Position numbers and translations under genes: made by a program. From positions 5,254,641 to 5,318,640 of the forward strand of contig OX439137.1 of the NCBI GenBank assembly GCA_949318235.1: a stretch of 64,000 nt of DNA, read 5' to 3'. Every line of letters starts with the position of its first letter. Position 1 is the first letter of the stretch. The stretch comes from Ecdyonurus torrentis (Eukaryota; Arthropoda; Insecta; Ephemeroptera; Heptageniidae). The notes below the pieces were generated by a model. The model was not told the DNA's origin and ran no database searches. It saw only the letters and a program-made list of their open reading frames with translations. Of this stretch, positions 1 through 12,029 are shown in pieces.

Positions 1-150
1 GCTATATTACGCACAATTGCAAGCACAAGGCTGCTAATGAGAGAATTTTTACTTTTCTTTTGATTTGCAATTTAAACCAAAATGGTTTTTGTCTTATATT
101 TATACAAAATGAAGAGTTTACTGTATTATGTATTGCATTTTATGTTTCAG

Positions 151-267
151 ATGTACTGTTGTGTCACGATGACCAGACAGATACACGCAAGGTAGCCTAC
201 ATTCTGTATCTCACTAAGAACTGGAGCAAGACAGATGGTGGCACACTGGATATGTTTGATAGAGATG
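151..267 (+). CDS. OGFOD1: OGFOD1 exon with first Fe(II) ligands (HxD)
   Basis: Acceptor TTTCAG ends at 150 and the donor GTAAGAG starts at 268. The exon begins mid-codon (second base) and encodes VLLCHDDQTDTRKVAYILYL through GGTLDMFDRD. His and Asp of CHDD are the expected HxD metal ligands. This is the first exon seen in the window; the preceding exon lies to the left. Confidence 0.9.
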
Positions 268-3200
268 GTAAGAGTAGTATTGGAAATATATGCTAGTTAA
301 CAACTACATGTCCAAGATGTATTTAAATCGATAGGTTCATACTGTGGTCTTATTTTAGTTGAGCTTTGAGCATGTGATGTAATTCTGGTAGCTGGCTGTC
401 ATTAATTTGGCGTTGGCAAAGTGGCAGCCAATAAATTTGTAACATCTCTAGCGAAGTGATAGCCCCCAATTTCACTTTCTAAAATATCAATTAAACTTGT
501 TGCGGAGGCTGCAAGAGCACTTCAAATTTATATATTTTGACTTAAATTCTTTTGATAGTATTTGATATTCCATATTATGTTGTTGCATTAATTCACCACT
601 GAGTCTTTCATATTTACTTTTTTCCTTACAGAATAAAATCTTAATTTTTTTCCCTTCTTTTTTCTTTTTAGAGAATGAGCAGCCACGTTCTGTTGTAAGA
701 TCTATCGTACCACAATGGAACTCATTGGCTTTTTTTGAAGTCACTGACAAGTCTTTTCATCAGGTAAGAGCAGAATTTTCACATTTATTTCTGAAGTATT
801 ACTACTGATAAATTTGAAAGAAAAGGATAGTAGAAACCAGCAAGGGTGAAAATGTTGCTAGCACAGATTTTTATATCTACTAGCAAGATTTTCATGGAAC
901 TATGGAACTATCTTCACTATGGTAAGGCCCTTGCTGGTTTCTCCTATCCATTTCTTTCAAATTTATCATATCATACCTAACCATGATTCTTTATTTTCCT
1001 TATATATATTATTATTCTTTTTACAAATTATGTGGTACTAGACCATGTTGTACAAAAGTAGAAACATCAATATGATATATAGTATAATTAATAAGGAAAG
1101 GTTAAAACCATATTGGTTTGAATATATAATCAAAGAAAAGGATAGAGAAACCAACAAGCGCCTTACCACGATGAGATCTGTAGTTCAGTGAAAATCTTGA
1201 TGGCACAGGTTACACAAATATTTACAAGTTAATTAAGACATTTTGTTGCCCTCGAAACATCTTAATCAACTTGTAAATATTTGTGTAACCTGTGCCATCA
1301 AGATTTTCACCGAGCTACGGACCTCATCGTGGTAAGGCGCTTATTGGTTTCTCGTATCCTATTCTTTGATTATATATACATCAATATGAGTTAATTATAT
1401 TTACAGGTATGTGAAGTATTGACAGAAGATAAAACTCGTGTAGCTCTGAGTGGATGGTTCCATGCACCACGAGCACAGGTGCCTGCAGTTTACCGAGAAC
1501 AAGCTCCATCCTACATTTTACCAATTGAGTCAGATGTAAGTATCAAAACACTTCTTCTTTCTTCTTCTTTTTTTAATTTACTTGCCGCATTAAAGTAAGT
1601 TGCAACCAGTTAAACCAGTCAAAATAAACTTCTCGAGTTTCTCAAGCAGCATACAACATCATAATATACTCACCCGCAACAAGATATAAATTGCAAAAAT
1701 AAACTTTTTCTTTTCTTTTATGACAAATTTTGAGAAAGTTCTATTAGTAAGTGTTTTATATAATTCTTAATATATAGTCCAAAGTAGATTATGAGCTTGG
1801 TTCTCTACATTCTTAACATATGATTGATTTCAGGAGGATCTTGCTCAATGGGTTAACATCACTTACCTGTTGGATGAGACACATAGAGACATCAATAAAT
1901 TCTTTGAAGAACACTCAGAAATACGACTGACCAAGTTCTTTGTAGCTGAAAAGTTTACAGAGCTTAGTGAAGCTCTTGAAAGTCCCAGTATCAATTGGCA
2001 GAGGAAAGGACCTGCTAATAGAAGGTACATTGCTTTTTTTTAAAGCATTAAAATATGTATCTATATAGTAATGCAGACAGAGTTTTAATGAACCAATAGC
2101 ATAAGTAAATGATGTTATTTTTCTTTCATTAATATCATAAATCCAAACAATAATATCGGAGCTATCAATGCCAAAAAACTCAATATAGCTCCGGAGCTCC
2201 CATAAGCGCAATGCTAAATTTCCAACTTTTTACCGGAGCTTAGCTCCGGATAGCTCCGGCTTACTTTTAGCCCTGCCCCCCCCCCCCCCCCCCCCCCCCA
2301 AAAAAAAGGTGGGAAATCAGCTACTGCAGGATTTGAGTAAAAAAAGTTGCAAGGCAAGAAAAATCTGAAATTTTGCACAGTGACACTAAAAAAAAAAAAA
2401 AAAAAAAAAAAAAACATTGGGGAGTCACCATGCTATTATTATTTAGTTTTAGTCCCATAAGAGCCTAAGTTAATGTCAATCATTACTTTCTCTCTTATCT
2501 GATGGTCATGATTTTATTTCAGATGCTATGATGTTGCCACTCCCCCAACTGATGGTGACTCAGAGACAGCATCGTGTGTTTGGGGACTTCTTGAGTTACT
2601 TCAAAGTCAACAGATGTTTGCATTACTTGCAGCTATGTCAGATCTGGAGTTATCTGATCTGGAGTCATCAGCAGGTACACACCTCTGATTCTAAAATTAC
2701 CCATCAATGGGATGCCAGTTTAGAAAATGGTTAACGTGCCGTCAAAGAGGTTTTAAACTCAAATCATTTTATTGCATATTTTTTATTATTGATGAGTACT
2801 TATTTCAAATCTGGCACAGAAAAAAATTACTTACTATTAAATAGCAAAAGTCTGTGTAAAACATAAGGTTGTCACTTCTCTTTCTCCTGAAATTTACATG
2901 CTATAACATCCTCAATTCTTTATGTTTACTAGCACATGGTGCTCGTTGCCATGCTGAGTTACAACGTTGGACCCCAGGCTGTTACACTCTAGCTCATGAT
3001 ATGCCAGAACCTCAAATAAACACCCTGGAGTTCCTGGTCTATGTATGTTGTGAAGACTTGCCACCAGATGCAGGAGGATTTGTGTCTTTTATTGCAAAGG
3101 ATGATGATGACGAGGTATAAATCAAACGTACACAATATTTATGATAGGATGTGTTTAGTAAGACCATGAAATATTAGCTTATTCAAGATACTACATACAA

Positions 3201-4653
3201 GATAGGGACACCAACTGGTTTCATGTTAATTTTAGCATCATTGTGATTGGTCTATTTTGATCACGTGACCTTTAACTCGGGTACTGATTGGCTTAGACGC
3301 TCATTTTAAATTTCGTTGCGGCCCAATTTGGCCGAACATGTCCTTAGCTTGTATGTAGTATCTTGAGCTTATTCTTTGCCTAATGAATATAGAGATTAAA
3401 ACAGGTTAACAATGAAACAGCTGTCCATTAGATTAGGTGTTTTATAAAGGCTACTGATATAGAGTGTATTTGCGTGAGGTCATATTTTGGAGGTCATAGT
3501 GGAGTAATGAATAACATTGCTCAGCATAGGACAAACATAGTTTTTGCCTATTTTCTTTGGAAAATCAGTTGATTTTTTTGTTATTATTATTTTTCTCATA
3601 TACTTAAAATACTAGTTAATCTGTTAACAGCATCAATGCTGTCAATAATACTGCTTAAGTATTTTTAAACTACATAGCAAAATGTGACATTTTCCTGTGC
3701 GGTCTATGTTATTGAGTGATTGGCGACGACTTAAACATGAACACCCTATGCTATGATTTTACTAAAAGTGATCCTATTGAACACATATTCATGCACATAG
3801 TATGGCCCTTAACCCTTCTGTACCCTAACAAACTGTGGTTAAAAAAAACTCTAAAATAGGCAATTTGAGCAATTCATGGCATTATGAATTCCAGGCCTAC
3901 AAGAGATATGGTAAAGCAAGTTGCCTATTTTTACAAGTTTTCTCCCCACTTTGTTCAGGGATAAAGTACACAATATGTGTATAAATAATTCCATATCATG
4001 ATTTATCACTGAGGATTATTATTAGGCCAGTATGTCTTTAAATTATGTAAATCAGTTGTAAACAAACCATCAATCATGCTCACCTACAGTTAATTTGTAA
4101 TTTTATAATCTTTATTTTCTGTGCCTTTTACAAATAGGGTGGTTTCATTCATGTTAAAGCCAACGCCATAAGTGAGCGCTAAATAATATGGGCCAGTATG
4201 GGAAAATGACTCATTTTACCAGTTTAAAAATACTTCCCAAAATTTTTGATAGCATTGATGCTGTTAACAGGTTGAATTAGTATCTCATGTATACAAGAAA
4301 AATAATAATGACCAAAAAAATATATAATTTTTCAAAGAAAATAGCCAAAAACTACGTTTTTCCTATGCTCAGCAATGTTATTTATTGCTCAAGAAGAGCA
4401 TCGAAAAGCATTCAGAATGATGTCATACGCACACAGTCAAAACAAAGTTTGCTATGCCAGCTCGTGGATGTCACTAATAAGAACTTGTTGTGTTTTGTTT
4501 CAGCTACTAACGGTACGTCCCAGTCTAAACTCAGTAGCCCTTACATACAAGGATAAAGATACCCTCAACTTTGTCAAATATGTAAATCAACTATGCAAGA
4601 AACCCTTTTATACATTTGCAGTGACGTACTGTGAAAAAACAAGTGCCTCGTAA
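151..4653 (+). CDS. OGFOD1: OGFOD1-type prolyl hydroxylase, 3' seven exons
   Basis: Exons 151-267, 672-763, 1407-1535, 1834-2024, 2523-2674, 2933-3114 and 4504-4653 (stop TAA) join in one frame across GT-AG introns to about 337 residues. The order of conserved blocks matches OGFOD1/Tpa1 family proteins: LLCHDD and GGTLDMF, then PQWNSLAFFEV and SFHQV, then ALSGWFH, then a C-terminal degenerate second double-stranded beta-helix (GCYTLAHD, PDAGGFVSFIAKDDDDE, LTYKDKDTLNFVKYVN). The Fe(II) ligands are visible as H-x-D in CHDD (exon 151-267) and the His of SFHQ (exon 672-763). The 2-oxoglutarate-binding Arg is that of KTRVALSGW. In characterised relatives the enzyme hydroxylates a proline of ribosomal protein uS12 and affects translation and stress granules. 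The acidic linker that is long in vertebrate OGFOD1 is short here. The N-terminal exons lie outside the window. Confidence 0.93.
672..763 (+). CDS. OGFOD1: OGFOD1 exon with distal Fe(II) His
   Basis: Flanked by TTTTTAG and GTAAGAG. It encodes NEQPRSVVRSIVPQWNSLAF, then FEVTDKSFHQ; the His of SFHQ is the third metal ligand of the dioxygenase core. Phase agrees with both neighbouring exons. Confidence 0.9.
806..968. mobile_element. MITE family A, copy 1
   Basis: About 45-bp terminal inverted repeats starting TGATAAATTTGAAAGAAAAG and including AGAAACCAGCAAGGG. The interior pairs CTAGCA(AG)ATTTT arms. In the OGFOD1 intron after exon 672-763. Confidence 0.75.
1124..1376. mobile_element. MITE family B, copy 1
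   Basis: Long palindrome: TATAATCAAAGAAAAGGATA ends, GAAACCAACAAGCGCCTTAC subterminal block, and arms of about 110 bp with GATGGCACAGGTTACACAAA around a short loop. In the OGFOD1 intron before exon 1407-1535. Confidence 0.75.
2160..2265. repeat. GGAGCTATC hairpin cluster
   Basis: Repeated CCGGAGCT / AGCTCCGG units (near 2157, 2189, 2233 and 2250) in the OGFOD1 intron after exon 1834-2024; related to the family P tail ATAAGCGCAATGCTAAATT. Confidence 0.4.
3184..3365. mobile_element. 182-bp hAT-like MITE with 8-bp target duplication
   Basis: Perfect 18-bp inverted ends CAAGATACTACATACAAG / CTTGTATGTAGTATCTTG, flanked by the direct repeat AGCTTATT at 3176-3183 and 3366-3373. Eight-bp duplications are characteristic of hAT transposases. 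In the last OGFOD1 intron. Confidence 0.75.
3501..3750 (-). mobile_element. repeat family J, copy 1
   Basis: Minus-sense copy (TAACATTGCTCAGCATAGGA ... AACATGAACACCCTA). Together with the plus-sense copy at 4136-4445 it may form one element of about 950 bp with long inverted arms. Confidence 0.6.
4136..4445 (+). mobile_element. repeat family J, copy 2
   Basis: GGGTGGTTTCATTCATGTTA ... TATGCTCAGCAATGTTATTT ... GATGTCATACGCACACA. It ends about 60 bp before the acceptor of the last OGFOD1 exon. Confidence 0.65.
4504..4653 (+). CDS. OGFOD1: OGFOD1 terminal exon
   Basis: Acceptor TTGTTTCAG precedes 4504. The reading frame gives LLTVRPSLNSVALTYKDKDT, then LNFVKYVNQLCKKPFYTFAV, ending TYCEKTSAS and TAA at 4651-4653. 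This is the conserved C-terminal strand set of the second OGFOD1 domain. No clear AATAAA follows closely. Confidence 0.9.
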   Translation, partial: LLTVRPSLNSVALTYKDKDTLNFVKYVNQLCKKPFYTFAVTYCEKTSAS

Positions 4654-5387
4654 CCTCATGGTGGTGTGATCTTTAACCCTTAATGTAATTAAACTTATCT
4701 ATTTGGAGTAAAATGAAATAATTTGTGAAAAATAATAGTCATGTCATGGGTGATTTAGTAAATAGATCCTGCAAGCTTGAAGCTCTCAGGATATCAAATC
4801 TAAGACTAAATGTAGACAAATCATGCAATCTAGTATATGCAGATGAGGATAATTTTCAGTGAATCTTATTATTTGATGGCATAGTGGGAGTGTTTGGGGG
4901 GGGGGGGGGGGAGGGGATTGAAGTAGCGAGATTCACTATCTGTAAGAACGTTCGAGCTGCAGAATTTTCTCATGAAGTGCTATGGAGAGATGTATGTGCA
5001 CTGCTCTGAAGAAAATTTGCACTTGCAGAAGAAGAGTGAGAAAAAATTGATCTAGTTCCTGGCCAAAACATGGCTAAATATTTTCACAATTTGAGGCACC
5101 CTTTTTTCTTTTTCCTTAAACAATTTTCCCCATATAAAGACCAAAATTTGAAAGGTTATCAATGTAATGTTGTAGTTAATACTTGCTAAATTTTATTCCT
5201 ATTATTTGATAAGAATTTGAGAAAAAGGGTGCTTTCAGTTGAAATATCAACTCATCTAGTTTTGGCAATGGTGTATAGTCGTATTTATTTAAGATGCTCA
5301 CTTGTTTAACATTGCAAAAGGTAGGGTCTTACCTGAGTTTAACAGGTAACTTGAAGTTGGTGAGGGGTATATCTTTGATTAAGGATT

Positions 5388-5867
5388 AACCTCAGACCTA
5401 GCAAAAGCAAAATATCTCAAAATTGGTTCGATGACTTTTTTTAAATACTTTAAGGGGGTTAAAAAATGTCATGATCTACGAGCTCCAGTTAACAGAATAT
5501 TCAAACAATATTTGTGACTCAAGATAATTAGGATTAAAATTTGCATATGATTAGCATTGATAACTTTTTTTGAAACTTTCTGATGTTATAAATATGTCCA
5601 AGCTCTATCGATTACTTTTTGTTTTATATTTCAAAATTATCTCTGGCTCGAGAAAATTAAGCCTTAGTTTGCCCATTTGAATAACATTGATTTTGAATTT
5701 CGCAGCAAAATAAAAATGGTTAAAAATTAATTGTGAGAAATGTATGGCAATTATGAAGAAATTATACTTGAACTTCTATTTTGTAGAGATGAGATCTATC
5801 CAAAAATAATTTTTAAAATATTTTACGATAAGTTTTTGAAAAAAGGGGGCGTTCTAGGTCTGAGGTT
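5388..5867. mobile_element. 480-bp element with 14-bp inverted ends
   Basis: AACCTCAGACCTAG at 5388-5401 and CTAGGTCTGAGGTT at 5854-5867 are perfect inverted repeats; the interior is AT-rich and non-coding. Confidence 0.5.
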
Positions 5868-6294
5868 CACCGTTAAACTCTAAGCTTGCAAGAGATATTT
5901 ACAAGCACCCACTTTGTGTATGTGTGAGAGAGATATAATTCTACCGTCAGAAATGTGTGATCATAAAATTGTTCTGGGTGCTGATTCTGTATATAATTTT
6001 TTTTTCATTGTTGTCAACAAATTTGCATTAGATAGCAAATAATTTTGGTTGTTTTGAAGTTACAGAATCAGTCCCCTTTTCTGTGTGTTACCGTAATTTA
6101 AAAGGCAACTTATATTATTGGCCTTCCTTAGGTACAGTATTTAAGTAGTAATGTCCCATGGATAAAGATTACATAATTTACTTTAATTACTAAAAAAAGG
6201 GAGTACAGAACAACCATAAAACCATTGTGATGAGGATAGTAGTGGTAATTAATAAAAAGGAGAGTACTGCAACTAATTATTGCAATCGTGTGTA

Positions 6295-6339
<45 letters not shown>

Positions 6340-6734
6340 ACATAAAAGCCAAGCAAAAAAAATTGCAGCACAAAAATGTGGCAAGTAAAATTCAGTTACT
6401 CTCTTTTTTATTATTGACTACTACAGGGACAGTTTGTATTATTTTTTTTCTCCCTTATCTTTTTATATTATCATCTTTACCCTGTTTGATATTTGCACAA
6501 ACTTTTTTTTTTTTTTTTTTTGTTTTGTTTTTTTTTTGTACTGCACTTGAACATAACTATACAAAAAAAAAATGTTAGAGGCTGGTACATACTAACCATT
6601 TCATAAATTGACTCTAAAAATTCATGTTTATGCATCAAGTTCTAATGCTTATATGGTAGTATGTAAATTTATTTGAAATTTAATGCTAGATATTTAGAAT
6701 CGTTTAACTTCTACCAGTGCATAGGTAAAGCTAT

Positions 6735-6929
6735 TTCTAAGATCAGAGACGATGCCACTTTGTAAAGAAAAGAGTAAAAATACATAGTCAGGTGAGAGCC
6801 ACAACCTCTGAAACATCTGCTTTTGATTGCTTTTGCTGAGTGAGAGTGATTGACAGCTCACTTAAATATTTGTACTATTATTTGGTTGCCATTACTTAAT
6901 CTTGAAAACTAATGAGTAATGACTAAAAT

Positions 6930-6965
<36 letters not shown>

Positions 6966-7475
6966 AAGACAATAGTTAAATATTTTGTAATTTTAACAAA
7001 TAATATGCTCTTTTTTTTTTATCAATATTTAAGTGAGCTGTCAATCAATCCCTCACTCAAAGGCATAGAACACGTTGAACAAAAAACTTGTCTAATATCC
7101 AAACATATCTAAATATCAACGTTGATTTGGCCTAAGTCATTGATTTCTAATTTATTTTCCATTCTTAAAATGACAGCTGCAGTTTTATGACGTCACAGCT
7201 CACTACTCACTAGTCCACACGCGAGGAAATAGGCAAGCTGTGATGTCATAAACCTGCAGATGCCATTTTGTGAATGGAAAATAAATTAGAAATCAATGAC
7301 TGGCCAAATCAACGTTGATATTTAGATATGTTAGGATATTAGACATGTTTTTTGTTCAAGGTTTTCTATGCACTTATGGTAAACAAGGCAGGTAGTTCAG
7401 AGGCTGTGGCAATGCTGCTTTCACCTGATCACGTATTTTTACTCATTGTCATAGAAAGTGGCATCATCTTAAAGT
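6735..7475. mobile_element. outer inverted-repeat element hosting family E
   Basis: Left arm GATGCCACTTTGTAAAG, GAGAGCCACAACCTCTGAA and TGACAGCTCACTTAAATATT pair with AATATTTAAGTGAGCTGTCA, AGAGGCTGTGGCAATGC and AAGTGGCATCATC. Family E lies between the arms; poly-T runs interrupt the left side. Confidence 0.6.
7061..7374. mobile_element. palindromic family E, copy 1
   Basis: AGGCATAGAACACGTTGAAC...ATCAACGTTGATTTGGCC...TGATTTCTAATTTATTTTCC and its inverted arm; centre TGACGTCACAGCTC. Nested inside an outer inverted repeat at 6735-7475. Confidence 0.75.
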
Positions 7476-8604
7476 TAACGGTCAACTATAGTAAAATGAG
7501 TAGAAAACAAACACTAATGTTTACTTAAAGTACTCATATATCACTGGTACATTGGTGCTGGTACTGGTGGCGCATCAACACTAGCCTCTACCAGTTTGAA
7601 TGTTTAGTAAAAATACACTCAATAAAAGGGTTTTTCTCTACATTTGTGTGTTCAGAATAAATATTTATTTTCTGAGTGTAAAATAAATTCATTTCTTTAA
7701 AATGTGTTACGCACCAGCACATTTCATTTTTATATGTTTTTTTTATTTAAATCAAATCAAATCACAATGATAAAACTTTCTATATAATGTGTTTTATTTT
7801 TTTTATGTGTATTATTGTATATTTTATTTCTAATTAATACAGTAACTCATTAATAATATTAATAATATTTCAAATCTAATTACAATATTTACGTTCATAG
7901 TAAATGTTTAAATATATTTTTCAGTTATTTACAAGCTTGTACTAAAAAATACTAAATATAAAATAGTTTGACGCTCTAAGAAAACAATAATAAAATACGG
8001 TCATGGGGTTTGACATTGAATAACAAGTGCCGTTACTATACTTTTGTTTCCTATGTACCTTTATACATACAGGTACTGTATTTAGAAAGTGTGTCGCTCA
8101 GGTGTGTTCTAACTGTAAGTTGTACTCTGTGCTACACTCTGGCCAAAACAAGGTCGTTCCCGCCAAAAGCTGTATCCGCGGTGCTAAACCAATCAGAGAG
8201 CGTGCTATAAACCTACTAGCCAATCACAGTTGACTTTACGTAGTTAATTACACTGTATCTGCTCGAACTAGTATTGGGAGAAGTGTATTATGTTATACCC
8301 CATCACTGTATTTATGAAAATGGTTGGTGACTCTTCTTAACTGCTAATTCATTGTTACCTGTTTGCCATGTGTTTGTCATGATTTTTAGTTTGTATTAAC
8401 TATAGACAAATTAGATCCTAGCACTTTTCTCCATTTTTCTACAAGAAAGTGATTTATGATTTTGTGAAACAATGGAAATATTGTTAAAGACATACTAATG
8501 ATAAATCATGAGAAGGGACTATTATTAATTATTACATAAATATATTATGTTCCTTTTACTACTATATAAAACTATGGAGCAAACTTGTAAAGTAGGCAAC
8601 TTGT

Positions 8605-9271
8605 GCTATAGGGTCGTTGCATTCATATTAAAGCCAACTCCATAGAACTAAATAACATGGGTCGGTATAGGAAAATGACCCGTTTTGCTAGTTTAATAAT
8701 ACTTAACAATTTTTTGGAGAGCATTGATGCTGTTAACAAGTTGAATTAGGTTTTCAAGTATGCAAGAAAAATAATAATGACTAAAAAATTATGTATTTTC
8801 AAAAGAAATTAGCGTAAACCCACATTTGTCCTATGCTAAGCAATGTTATTTGTTGCTCAATTATGGCATCAAAGCACATTTATTATGATGTCTTGTGCAC
8901 ACCCTTTATAATTTCTATTTAATTTCTATTGTAGATCTAGAATTGATGACATCATGAATTCCTATAGGGTGTGTACGCATGACGTCATTCTGAGTGCTTT
9001 TCGATGCACTTCTTGAGCAATAAATAGCATTGCTCAGCATAGGACAAACATAGTTTTAGGCAATTTTCTTTGGAAAATCTGTTAATTTCTTGTTATTGTT
9101 ATTTTTCTCACATACTTGAGATACTAATTCAACATATTTACAGCATCAAATGCTCTAAAAAAAATTGCAAAGTATTTTTAAACTGGCAAAATGTACCATT
9201 TTCCTATACCGGCCAATGTTATTTAGGACTCACTTATGACGTCGACTTTAACATGAATGAAACCGCCCTAT
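8605..9271. mobile_element. repeat family J, palindromic copy
   Basis: Both arms present: AGGGTCGTTGCATTCATATT on the left and AACATGAATGAAACCGCCCT on the right; centre near 8945 with GATCTAGAATTGATGACATC. Confidence 0.7.
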
Positions 9272-10324
9272 AGTTGCCTACTTTACAGTTTTTTAACCCC
9301 AGGATGTGAGGGTACAGAAGGGTTGAGGGACATAATATGTTTATGAATGTTGGTCTCATCTTATGAGTTTTGTGTTTTTGATTTAATTTTCTGATGTCAA
9401 AACCCCTTTATTTAATTTTTTAAGTTAAGTATATGATAGCTGTAATGATGATATTAAAGTTCACAAGCAGTCACAACTGACTGCACAATGTCCCTTACTT
9501 GTTTTCTGACTCCCGATGTATATGTAGTGCTTCCATTTTAGTACCACCACTCTGGTGACAATTTAACTTTAACTATAAATACTCCTTCACAAAAGGTACC
9601 TGGCAAGCTTTCTATCATGACATTATATCATGTATCAAAGCTACTCTCCAGGCCTAACAACATGTACTTTTAATTAATACAAAATGGGACACTCGGTAAC
9701 ATCATCTAATTTCATTATTACCCAAATGTAACTCTGCAAAAGAGCTCAAAAAATTGTAAAGTAGACCAAAACACAATAGTGATGTGCAATAGTAAAAATG
9801 TTGCGGGTTGCATTAGTTGAAATTTTTTTGGGTGTCATGATTGGGTTCTTTGACAAAATAATTGTTTTTTTGGGAATCCCATTAAGTGTTTAATGAAATA
9901 AAAGGGCATGTTGTCTGGTCTCAAGAGTTGTGTTAAATTGTTTATTGTTTGAAGTTCAGTTGTATAAGAAATACTGTACTATTACAACTTTCTTTTTTTC
10001 TTTTTTTATTTTTTAAGTGTTTAATTTTTTTTTATTGCTTGATATCAGAGTAAATTTTGACTCATGTCTACCAAACAAACTGAGTCTGAAATCATGTAAA
10101 AGGACATTGCTAACTGTTTAAGAAAATCATGTACTACCAAGAGATTGATAGACACAATTCTTTTAAAATTACAGGTGCAAGATTTAAAAATCATCTACCA
10201 CTATTTATAACAAATAATACCTAGCAAACACTACTTTTTGAAAAATGTTTAAGTTTGAAACTTCAAGAGCTGTGCTTATATGTCACTCTGGGGCAAGGTA
10301 CTTGGTACTTGTAGTGTAAGTTAT

Positions 10325-10448
10325 GTACAGCTCTGGCCAAAAGTTCCCGAACAATTTGCATAGGCAACCCCAACCACACTATGTTATCTTTATGAGAAAA
10401 TGCAGCGGCCGCTGCTGCCCCATTCGGGAACTTTTGGTCAAAGCTGTA
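10325..10448. mobile_element. short Tc1/mariner-like MITE
   Basis: TACAGCTCTGGCCAAAAGTT CCCGAA inverted with TTCGGGAACTTTTGGTCAAA GCTGTA; ends of the ACAGCT...GGCCAAAAGT type are typical of Tc1-like elements and are flanked by TA. Centre GCAGCGGCCGCTGC. Confidence 0.6.
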
Positions 10449-10863
10449 TGTGTCAGTGGCAAAAACAGTGTACACTCCCCCCAAATATATCTGACTGGTC
10501 GCATTAAATTTTCCTCATATATTTAACATTTGGAGACATGAACGCTGCGGTCAGATTTATTCGGGGGTAGTGTACAGTATTTTGCCATGTACAAATAATT
10601 TTGATAATATATTTTACCATTTAAAAACTTAATTCATAACATTATTCATATGAAGAAAACATGCTCAAATTATAATGGTAAAATATGTTATAACTATCAC
10701 ATGAAAATCTCCAGTATATGGCAGTATAAAAGACATTTTGCATTTCCTGCATTTGGCAAAAACTTGACGACCCATGTAAAAATGTGCATGACAAGTACCT
10801 GACCTTGAGTGATATAAATATATAATATGAGTCATGTATATTGAAATTGAAAGAAAGAAAGGG

Positions 10864-10911
<48 letters not shown>

Positions 10912-10939
10912 AGCATGGGCATACATATGTATGCACTTT

Positions 10940-11042
10940 TGTGATAATATATTTTACCATTCAAAATCTTTTGTCAAATTTGCATTGTTATTCTTATGAA
11001 GAAAACCATGCGCTGCATTGAAATGGTAATATATATTATCAC
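10940..11042. mobile_element. AT-rich foldback
   Basis: GTGATAATATATTTTACCAT ... ATGGTAATATATATTATCAC. A related diverged hairpin precedes it at about 10599-10690; the two bracket a poly-A run. Confidence 0.45.
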
Positions 11043-11572
11043 AGTGGTGTGCACATTTACATAACAAGTATAAAGTGTTATTTGCAAACCCTGTTTTCTT
11101 GCTCCAAAAAATGTGCATAACATTTGAATAACCATAGTTGATGATCATGTTAGAAACAGAAAATAAGGTTTACAAACAGCATAAATGTGTGTTTAGTGGA
11201 TAGTTCCATCATGAAAGAGAGTTGCGTTCGAATTTTCAAGAAAAATTGTATAGTGGATTTTGAGCAAATTAATTAAAAATAACATTTGTGTAGAGTTATG
11301 GATTAATTAAAAAAAAAAAGTTCTAAGACATAAGTAAAATAAATTACTCATAAGAAATTAATTATATTTGCAACTACAAATGAGATAGCAGTTGCTGAGT
11401 CAAACACTAATTTCCTTTTATAATAGGTGTAATTAATGCTATTTGTATTTATCTTGTTCTAAAATTTAAACTAATAAAATTTGTGTTAAAGTTTAAAAAA
11501 AATGTATTTTTGAAATATAAAACTGATTATTATATCACATTTTTCTTGTCTTTTTAAATACCCATTTCTAAT

Positions 11573-12029
11573 GCCCACAGACACCCTGGCTTTTTAGAAT
11601 ATTTTAGGTATAAAAACAATTTCACAAGTTGTTAAAATCTGATGCGACTATTCCTTCTAATTTAAATATTAAATTAAAGTTCAATCGTTGTTTGGCCAAG
11701 CAACGAACAGCCAACTTTTATACTTTGATTCATGTAAGTTTTTAGCTTTCTTTAATCAGCACTCGGCCACATTTTATGGTCAAAATGACAAAGAGGTATT
11801 GCCTTGTATGAAGCGGTAATACCTGTTAATGTAATTTTGGCCACCAAAAGTGACCAAATAGCGTGAGACGGTTATGAAGGAGGCGCGGCAAACTTTGAGT
11901 TTTTTTTTTTTAATTAAAAGCAAGAGGCACATCGGCTCCAAACGACATTTAAAGTCATTTTCATAAATAGTAGTACTAAATAGTGGATTAAACACAACTT
12001 CAAAACATTTAGTGTCTGTGCACCTTTAA
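11573..12029 (+). mobile_element. repeat family K, copy 1
   Basis: GCCCACAGACACCCTGGCTT ... TCTGTGCACCTTTAA, about 460 bp. Contains TTTTGGCCACCAAAAGTGAC and ATTAAATTAAAGTTCAATCG. Its inverted counterpart is at 18208-18673. Confidence 0.7.

Noticed and set aside
742..752. TCATCAG (minus-strand CTGATGA) near 750
   Set aside because: It lies in the OGFOD1 exon/donor and lacks any hammerhead helix II or GAAA.
6128..6578. Poly-Lys / poly-Phe frames; similar at 10642, 26631 and 42803
   Set aside because: Artefacts of poly-A/poly-T runs.
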